Shown piece after piece: positions 35,250-40,767 of a DNA stretch of 40,767 nt. The number at the start of each line of letters is the position of its first letter. Position 1 is the stretch's first letter. Source of the stretch: Methylophilales bacterium 28-44-11 (GTDB lineage: Bacteria > Pseudomonadota > Gammaproteobacteria > Burkholderiales > Methylophilaceae). The stretch is from positions 1 to 40,767 of the forward strand of contig NCGC01000021.1 in NCBI GenBank assembly GCA_002281475.1, in the 5' to 3' direction. The notes beneath the pieces were generated by a model, which did not search any database, was not told the origin of the DNA, and saw only the letters and a list, made by a program, of their open reading frames with translations. Position numbers and translations under genes: made by a program.

Positions 35250-36043
35250 GTGACGTCATCTTAGAAGCACTTCATTTAAATAAAACCTACAGTCAACGTA
35301 GCGGACGGTTTGGGTTTGGTACAACAGAAATCAAAGCGTTAAACGATGTGAGCGTCCAACTAAGACAAGGTTCTACCCTAGCGGTAGTAGGTGAATCAGG
35401 CAGTGGTAAATCGACTTTGGCACGTTGTCTGTTACAATTGCAACCTTATGACAGCGGTGATGTGATTTTTCAAGGCCAATCGTTAGCGCAACTCGATAAA
35501 GATGCATTGCGTGGCGTGCGTAAAAATCTGCAGATGGTGTTTCAAGATCCTTTTGCCTCGCTAAATCCACGCATGCGTGTCGGTGATATTGTGGGTGAAG
35601 GATTGGTGATTCACAATATCGGCAATGCAGCTTCTCGCTTAGCACAGGTACGCCAAATGCTAGAACGCGTTGGACTATCAGTTGAAGATGAAAAAAAATT
35701 TCCACATCAATTTTCTGGTGGGCAAAGACAGCGTATAGGTATTGCACGCGCACTAGTATTACAACCTAAGGTTGTGATTTGCGATGAACCAGTCTCCGCT
35801 TTAGATGTTTCTGTGCAGGCGCAAATCTTACTGTTGTTAAAATCATTGCAACAAGAGATGGGTTTGAGTTACATATTTATTAGCCACGATCTTCGTGTCG
35901 TCAGGCATATTGCCAACGACATAGTGGTGATGCACAAAGGTCAAGTGGTTGAGCAAGGCGCTGTGGAATCGATTTACCAATCACCACAGCAAAGTTATAC
36001 ACAACAATTATTACAGGCAATTCCAGGCCGTAAAGCGGCTTAA
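35246..36043 (+). CDS. Oligopeptide/dipeptide-type ABC transporter ATPase (DppF/OppF-like)
   Basis: A 265-residue ABC ATPase and partner of the preceding one: Walker A GESGSGKS at residues 49-56, MVFQDPFASLNPRMRV near 95-110, signature FSGGQRQRI near 153, Walker B VVICDEPVSALD near 170, and the closing SPQQSYTQQLLQAIP. ATG 35246 overlaps the previous stop codon (ATGA) and gives the family's usual MSDVILEA start; an upstream GTG-type start in the same frame is not needed. With the first half the pair equals a split YejF (about 540 residues together). The overlap is neat, so I read it as a natural two-gene unit rather than a broken fusion. Confidence 0.92.
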   Translation: MSDVILEALHLNKTYSQRSGRFGFGTTEIKALNDVSVQLRQGSTLAVVGESGSGKSTLARCLLQLQPYDSGDVIFQGQSLAQLDKDALRGVRKNLQMVFQDPFASLNPRMRVGDIVGEGLVIHNIGNAASRLAQVRQMLERVGLSVEDEKKFPHQFSGGQRQRIGIARALVLQPKVVICDEPVSALDVSVQAQILLLLKSLQQEMGLSYIFISHDLRVVRHIANDIVVMHKGQVVEQGAVESIYQSPQQSYTQQLLQAIPGRKAA

Positions 36044-36059
36044 ATTTTTAGGGTAAAAC

Positions 36060-36686
36060 ATGGCGTACGATTTAGAAGAGCAAGAGCAATTAGACGAATT
36101 CAAAGCATGGTGGGCTAAAAACGGAAAAATGGTTTCCAGCCTTGTGTTGGTGGTGGTGTTAGCTTACGTTGGTTGGCAAGGTTACCATTACTGGATTCAA
36201 AAAAAATCTACTGAAGCCTCTAATATTTATCAAACATTAGTGACAACTGACGCAACTAAGCTAGATGCCATTAAAACGCAAGCTAATCAATTAACATCAG
36301 AATACATAGTGACGCCGTATGCCGGACGTGCTGCCGTGTTTTTAGCCAAAACACAATACGAAGCCAAAGATGTGAATGGGGCTAAACAACAATTGCAGTG
36401 GGCAATTGAACATGCGAAAGAATCAAGTGTTCAGGCCATTGCAGGACTGCAATTAGCAGGTATACATTATGAAAATAAAGACTACGAGAGTGCTAAAAAA
36501 GTACTGAATAATATTCAAGACCAAGGTTATTTGGGGCTTAAAGATAATTTGCTAGGTGATGTGTTTTTGGCCGAAGGCAAAACAGAAGAGGCAAAAAAAG
36601 CTTTGACTTCCGCCCTGAAAAACTTAGATCCCCAAGGCAGATTGTCTCAACTTACCAAACAGAAACTTGAATCATTAGGTGGATAA
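36060..36686 (+). CDS. yfgM: YfgM-like membrane-anchored TPR protein
   Basis: A 208-residue protein of the YfgM family, an ancillary subunit of the SecYEG translocon implicated in handing secreted proteins to periplasmic chaperones. It has a short charged N-terminus (DLEEQEQLDEFKAWWAKNGK), one membrane segment at about residues 23-45 (MVSSLVLVVVLAYVGWQGYHYW) and TPR-like helices in the periplasmic part (GRAAVFLAKTQYEAKDVNGA; AGLQLAGIHYENKDYESAKK). bamB follows, as in other proteobacteria. Length is typical. Confidence 0.93.
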   Translation: MAYDLEEQEQLDEFKAWWAKNGKMVSSLVLVVVLAYVGWQGYHYWIQKKSTEASNIYQTLVTTDATKLDAIKTQANQLTSEYIVTPYAGRAAVFLAKTQYEAKDVNGAKQQLQWAIEHAKESSVQAIAGLQLAGIHYENKDYESAKKVLNNIQDQGYLGLKDNLLGDVFLAEGKTEEAKKALTSALKNLDPQGRLSQLTKQKLESLGG

Positions 36687-36738
36687 GTTCATTGCCCATC
36701 CATGTAACAAATCTATCGCCTTTTTTAGGGAAATTCGT

Positions 36739-37923
36739 TTGCATCCATTATTTAATAGCCTAATCAAAACTTGTGTCGCCCTATTTTTAGTGTCATTGAC
36801 TGCATGCAGCGCGATTACAGAATTGCGTTACGACGTGGCAGACAAACTGTTTGGTGCAGAACCTCCAAATCCACCAGCAGAACTTGAAGAAATTAAAGCG
36901 TCATACACCGCTAAAGTGGATTGGTCATTAGAATTGGGTGAGACTACGCGCTACGACTACACACCTGCATTAGAAACAAGCTTTGTATATGGAACGAATA
37001 GCGAGGGTGACATCATCAAAATTGATGCGCTCAACGGCAAGCAACTATGGAAAACCAATATTGGTGAAACCATCAGCGGTGGTGTGGGGACTGGTGGCGG
37101 TTTAGTAATGGTTGGCACAAACAAAGGTCATGTATTTGCTTTGGATGTGAGTGGTAAACCACTGTGGAGTTCTAAATTAAGTAGCGAAATATTGAGCGTG
37201 CCACGCTATTTTGATGGCAAAGTCATTGTCAGAACAGGTGATAACCGTATTTACGGCATTGATGCTGCCGACGGCAGTCGTAAATGGGTGTATGAGCGTA
37301 CGGCCCCTGCCCTCACGTTGCGAAGTAGCGTGGGTGTAATTGTGGATGGCGGTGCTGTATATGCTGGCTATGCGGGTGGAAAACTGGCGGCTATTCGTGC
37401 AGACAATGGCAAACTCATATGGGAAGCCACTGTGGCACAACCAAAAGGTGTGACAGAAATTGAGCGGATTGCCGACATCACCAGCCTGCCATTTGTAGAT
37501 GGCCCTTTGCTTTTTTCTGTTGCCTATCAAGGCAGAATCGCCGCCATTGATAGAAAAAATGGTCAAGTGTTGTGGAACCGAGATATTTCAAGCTATAACG
37601 GCCTAACGGCAGAAGATGGCAAACTTTTTGTGAGTCATACCTTAGGCTCCGTCTACTCATTGGATTATGAAAATGGACGTACATTCTGGCGTCAAGGTGA
37701 TTTATCTAACAGACGTTTGACTAAACCATTGTCGATGGGCACTTTTATCGCCATTGGTGACCTAGAAGGATACATTCACTTTTTGAGCCGTGATGACGGC
37801 AGTTTTGTCGGTCGCATCAAAATTGACGATGAAGCCGTCATGTCTATCATCGCTGGCAACAGCACCTCTCAACTCATTGCAGAAACACGTGGTGGTGGCT
37901 TATATGCCATCACTGTTAAATAA
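36739..37923 (+). CDS. bamB: Outer membrane assembly lipoprotein BamB
   Basis: BamB is the beta-propeller lipoprotein of the BAM complex. From TTG 36739 the product is 394 residues with a lipoprotein signal ending SLTAC (Cys23). I prefer this TTG, which has AGGG 8 nt upstream, over a GTG at 36679 that lies inside yfgM and would add 20 residues before the signal. The body shows repeated PQQ-type blades with W-x-x-x-L/I patterns: DALNGKQLWKTNIGE, VSGKPLWSSKLSS, AADGSRKWVYERTAP, ADNGKLIWEATVAQ, RKNGQVLWNRDISSY, YENGRTFWRQGDL. It lies between yfgM and der, as is conserved. Confidence 0.94.
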   Translation: MHPLFNSLIKTCVALFLVSLTACSAITELRYDVADKLFGAEPPNPPAELEEIKASYTAKVDWSLELGETTRYDYTPALETSFVYGTNSEGDIIKIDALNGKQLWKTNIGETISGGVGTGGGLVMVGTNKGHVFALDVSGKPLWSSKLSSEILSVPRYFDGKVIVRTGDNRIYGIDAADGSRKWVYERTAPALTLRSSVGVIVDGGAVYAGYAGGKLAAIRADNGKLIWEATVAQPKGVTEIERIADITSLPFVDGPLLFSVAYQGRIAAIDRKNGQVLWNRDISSYNGLTAEDGKLFVSHTLGSVYSLDYENGRTFWRQGDLSNRRLTKPLSMGTFIAIGDLEGYIHFLSRDDGSFVGRIKIDDEAVMSIIAGNSTSQLIAETRGGGLYAITVK

Positions 37924-37926
37924 TTT

Positions 37927-39357
37927 ATGTTACCTACCATTGTTTTAGTTGGCCGACCAAACGTTGGCAAATCTACGCTGTTTAACCGCATGACTAAAAG
38001 TCGAGATGCCTTAGTTGCAGATTTGCCTGGCCTTACGCGTGATCGTCATTACGGGCGCGGCATTGGTGCTAGCAAGCCCTATTTAGTGATTGATACAGGC
38101 GGGTTTGAGCCGACGGCAGAGAGTGGCATACTTAAAGAGATGGCCAAGCAAACCTTGCTGGCGATTGATGAAGCGGATGTGATTATTTTTCTAGTCGATG
38201 GTCGTGCTGGATTAACGCCACAAGAGTTTATCATTGCGGACAAACTACGCAAAGCCCAGCGCCCAGTGTTATTGGCTGTCAATAAGACTGAGGGTATGAA
38301 TAAAGCCGTAGTGGCGGCTGACTTTCATGAATTAGGCCTAGGCGACCCACTCTCCATTTCTTCTGCGCATGGCGAAGGCGTTAAAGACATTGTAGAACTG
38401 GCACTGGAACAATTTCCGGAGCCAGTGTTTGATGAAAACAAACAAACAGACAAAATTCCGCGCATTGCGATTGTGGGCAGACCTAACGTAGGAAAATCCA
38501 CTTTGGTCAACGCATTGTTGGGAGAAGACCGAGTCATTGCCTTTGATGAACCCGGTACCACACGTGATTCGATTGAAATTGAATTAGAAAAAAACGGCAA
38601 ACGATACTCGATTATTGATACTGCAGGAGTGCGCAAACGCGGACGTGTATTCGAGGCCGTTGAAAAATTTTCTGTCGTTAAAACCATGCAAGCCATTGAA
38701 GATGCCAACGTAGCCATTTTAGTGGTGGATGCGCAAGAAGGCATTACAGAGCAAGATGCACACGTTGCTGCTTACATTCTTGATTCCGGACGTGCGCTGG
38801 TGGTGGCAATTAACAAATGGGATGGATTGAAAGAAGATGAGCGTGACTGGGTAAAACGTGAGATTGACCGAAAATTGATGTTTCTGGATTTTGCCAAGTT
38901 CCATTACATTTCTGCCTTGCGTAAAAAAGGGCTACCTGAATTGCTGACGTCGGTCGATGGTGCATTTAAAGCAGCGATGGCAAAGTTACCCACACCGCAA
39001 CTTACACGCGTACTCACAGATGCGATTGCACAACACCAACCGCCCATTACCCGTGGTATTCGTCCTAAGTTACGCTATGCCCACCAAGGTGGCATGAACC
39101 CGCCCATAGTGGTGATTCATGGCAACCATGTCGACGGCATTAAAGACAGCTACAAACGCTTTTTGGAGGGTGTATTTCGCAAAACCTTCCAACTCACAGG
39201 TACGCCACTGCGTGTGCAATTTAACCAAGGTGACAATCCATTTGCTGACCCAGATAAACGTAAGCCTGGTGAGGGTATTGTGAGTATGCGCCGTAGAAAA
39301 ACTGCGCAACGTGCAGAGCTGAAAGCAAAAAAAGATGCGGAAGATAAAAAGCGGTAA
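37927..39357 (+). CDS. der: Ribosome assembly GTPase Der (EngA)
   Basis: Der is an essential tandem-GTPase for 50S ribosome assembly. The 476-residue product has the first G domain (GRPNVGKS at residues 9-16, DTGGFE near 57, NKTEG in the guanine-specificity position), a second G domain (GRPNVGKS near residues 184-191, [11 protein letters not shown] near 235, NKWDG near 297), and a C-terminal KH-like domain (from about 365) ending in a Lys-rich tail. It starts 3 nt after the bamB stop codon and ends the plus-strand series. Confidence 0.97.
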   Translation: MLPTIVLVGRPNVGKSTLFNRMTKSRDALVADLPGLTRDRHYGRGIGASKPYLVIDTGGFEPTAESGILKEMAKQTLLAIDEADVIIFLVDGRAGLTPQEFIIADKLRKAQRPVLLAVNKTEGMNKAVVAADFHELGLGDPLSISSAHGEGVKDIVELALEQFPEPVFDENKQTDKIPRIAIVGRPNVGKSTLVNALLGEDRVIAFDEPGTTRDSIEIELEKNGKRYSIIDTAGVRKRGRVFEAVEKFSVVKTMQAIEDANVAILVVDAQEGITEQDAHVAAYILDSGRALVVAINKWDGLKEDERDWVKREIDRKLMFLDFAKFHYISALRKKGLPELLTSVDGAFKAAMAKLPTPQLTRVLTDAIAQHQPPITRGIRPKLRYAHQGGMNPPIVVIHGNHVDGIKDSYKRFLEGVFRKTFQLTGTPLRVQFNQGDNPFADPDKRKPGEGIVSMRRRKTAQRAELKAKKDAEDKKR

Positions 39358-39473
39358 ACTGAACTAACACTTAAGTTTTAGTTAATGTCTCGCTTGTTGC
39401 AAATGTAAACCCTCTACCTGCAATTTAAAATAAAGATAAGCTACCTAAAACAAAGCTTTTAGCACATATAAAA

Positions 39474-39503
39474 AAAGCGCCAACCTTACAAGGCTGGCGC
39501 TTT
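39474..39503. terminator. Bidirectional rho-independent terminator
   Basis: AAAGCGCCA (39474-39482) pairs with TGGCGCTTT (39495-39503) around a loop that can extend the stem with CCTT/AAGG. On the minus strand it is followed by a run of T residues (complement of the A run from 39476 down to 39470), and on the plus strand by TTTACTTTTA. It lies between convergent der and the PEP-CTERM gene and can serve both, better for the minus-strand gene, whose stop codon is 14 nt away. Confidence 0.85.
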
Positions 39504-39516
39504 ACTTTTACCACTA

Positions 39517-40398
39517 TTATTTCTTTTGACGACGTGCACTAAAGCCTAAAATGCCAAGGCCTGCAATCAACATCGCGTAAGTTTCTGGCTCTGGCACCGC
39601 CGCAACTGTTAAGCCATTGATGGTGCCATTAAAAGTACTCACCCACTCTGCTTGACCAGTCATGGTATTGATACGGATGAGCTCAGACTTCAAAAAGCCA
39701 TTGTCCATGTTGACTGCTGCATAACCAATACCATTCGCATCAATTTCAAACCCATTCGCACTTAATACATCTAAGCCCAAGCTTCCGATAATACTGATAG
39801 AGGGATTATTGAAGGCTGTGGTAGCCACATTCAATGTATCGTTTGCACTGTTGATGTAATACAACGCTGTGCTAGATGGCACGGTAGTTGGATTACTAGC
39901 ATTGCTATTGGTGTAAGAAACGCCTGTAAAGCCTGGAATCAATGAAGTGGCTAATGTAACAGCACCAGTATTGACATTAATTGCATAATTATCACCAGTT
40001 GAACTGACCAAGCGTAATGATGAAGCACCACCAATATCTGCTACAGGATTAAAATCAAACCCATAGGACTTACCAGCAGCAATCACTGGATTTGCCAAAT
40101 TTGCAACAAATGTACTGTTGCCACTATAAGCATCAATGGTGTAGATTTTGTTGCTTTGTGTAATACCATAGACAAGGCTGTTTGATGGGCGAAGATCAAT
40201 ACCAATAAAACTCTCACCGGATGCCGCGCCAGTGATTGTTGTAAATACTGCGTCATCTGCGCTATTTGCATTAAAAATACTGATTTGGTTTGCGCTGTTA
40301 ATTGCAATCAAGTCAGCAGCATAGGTATTGGTTACAAACATTGTCATCAAAGCAGCTGCCGAGGCACTTACTTTGTTCATCAATTTCGAACTTATCAT
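39517..40398 (-). CDS. DUF4394 protein with PEP-CTERM sorting signal
   Basis: A 293-residue secreted protein. It has an N-terminal signal peptide (hydrophobic ASAAALMTMFVTNTYAAD, cleavage likely after AYA or TYA near residue 27) and a DUF4394 beta-propeller-like body (DLIAINSANQISIFNANSAD; GIDLRPSNSLVYGITQSNKI). A C-terminal PEP-CTERM signal follows: VPEPETYAMLIAGLGILGF and a basic RRQKK end. PEP-CTERM proteins are processed by exosortase and usually associate with exopolysaccharide, so an exosortase (EpsH) gene is expected elsewhere. A GGAG ribosome site precedes ATG 40398. The gene stands alone next to a terminator. Confidence 0.93.
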   Translation of the reverse strand: MISSKLMNKVSASAAALMTMFVTNTYAADLIAINSANQISIFNANSADDAVFTTITGAASGESFIGIDLRPSNSLVYGITQSNKIYTIDAYSGNSTFVANLANPVIAAGKSYGFDFNPVADIGGASSLRLVSSTGDNYAINVNTGAVTLATSLIPGFTGVSYTNSNASNPTTVPSSTALYYINSANDTLNVATTAFNNPSISIIGSLGLDVLSANGFEIDANGIGYAAVNMDNGFLKSELIRINTMTGQAEWVSTFNGTINGLTVAAVPEPETYAMLIAGLGILGFSARRQKK

Positions 40399-40767
40399 TA
40401 TTCATTTCTCCAAAGATAACTACATCAGAAATTCACTATTTCCTCACTTCTAAAATGAAATCAGTTGCGCATGTCATCAAGTTGTCGAGAAAACACCTAA
40501 TCAATACACTTCATAAACGCTCATAGAAAAATTGAATTTCTCATCACTTAACGCCCGAGCGAGCTAGTTAGCGCATGAAATGATATTAAGCTAACTTTAT
40601 TACACATTTATTTTTCATCGGATTAGTTCTAGCTAGTACTTTTTTAAATTTCTTGGCAGGTAGAAAGGTATGAATTTATTCAGATTTCAGAGAGATATTC
40701 TATGAAATCTACTTGAAACATGAATATGTAGCCAGAATTTTAAAAATAATAGACACTTATATAAAAA
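40399..40767. other. Non-coding stretch upstream of the PEP-CTERM gene
   Basis: Up to the window's right edge no convincing gene is seen on either strand. An inverted repeat AGTTAGC (40566-40572)/GCTAACT (40590-40596) with a 17-nt spacer is present and AT content is high towards the end. This is presumably the leader and promoter region of the PEP-CTERM gene. No firm -35/-10 pair was fixed. Confidence 0.5.

Noticed and set aside
34419-36043. A single yejF gene split by mutation into two frames
   Set aside because: The second gene begins with a clean ATGA overlap and a full family-type N-terminus, so two coupled genes are more likely than a broken fusion.
40302-40526. A plus-strand 74-codon frame near the right end
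   Set aside because: It overlaps the start of the PEP-CTERM gene antisense, has no ribosome site or recognisable domain, and is best treated as a chance frame.
1-40767. CRISPR array, tRNA, rRNA or intact insertion sequence
   Set aside because: No regularly spaced repeats, cloverleaf-type sequences, rRNA segments or transposase genes were found on reading both strands.

Overview
The window looks like a chromosome segment from a methylotrophic betaproteobacterium of the family Methylophilaceae, probably close to Methylotenera. Three things point there: tetrahydromethanopterin (H4MPT)/methanofuran-type C1 genes (mfnB-like, dmrB, a dihydropteroate-synthase-like gene, DUF447, fhcBADC), betaproteobacterial housekeeping gene orders (hfq-hflX-hflK-hflC-DUF2065-hisZ-purA and ndk-rlmN-pilW-rodZ-ispG-hisS-yfgM-bamB-der), and moderate to low GC. 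The genus is inferred; no rRNA gene is present. No tRNA, CRISPR array, intact insertion sequence or prophage was seen.

Layout. 1-10.9 kb (minus strand): gltX, then hfq, hflX, hflK, hflC, DUF2065, hisZ, purA, running into four cofactor genes (dmrB, DHPS-like, DUF447, mfnB, the last cut by the window edge). 11.0-13.2 kb (plus): two unrecognised genes, each behind a promoter-like element overlapping an inverted repeat. 13.2-17.4 kb (minus): rimO, a ZIP metal transporter, pgeF, rluD. 17.4-18.2 kb (plus): bamD. 18.2-19.8 kb (minus): an unknown gene and trhO. 19.9-25.6 kb (minus): the fhc operon in the order fhcB-fhcA-PPOX-fhcD-fhcC-HPP. 25.6-27.5 kb: a decay zone with a palindromic repeat, a lipoprotein gene broken by a stop codon and the remnant of a type I secretion ABC exporter. 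27.6-39.4 kb (plus): ndk to der, with a SIMPL protein and two oligopeptide-type ABC ATPases inserted between hisS and yfgM. 39.5-40.4 kb (minus): a PEP-CTERM surface protein, followed by 0.37 kb of upstream non-coding DNA.

The main discovery candidate is damage in the fhc operon, which encodes the formyltransferase/hydrolase complex that releases formate from formyl-H4MPT. fhcA appears to have lost about 70-80 nt, which shifts the frame and removes the segment expected to hold the catalytic aspartate (the TTDHPN-type motif). fhcC is about 50 residues short and appears to lack two of its repeat turns. A flavin-oxidase-like (PPOX) gene sits between fhcA and fhcD. Just upstream lie a nonsense-broken lipoprotein gene and a truncated, frameshifted ABC transporter. 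Either the pathway is being lost, or intact copies lie elsewhere, or the assembly is faulty here. The cofactor-synthesis genes at the left end look intact as far as the window shows, which makes the contrast notable.
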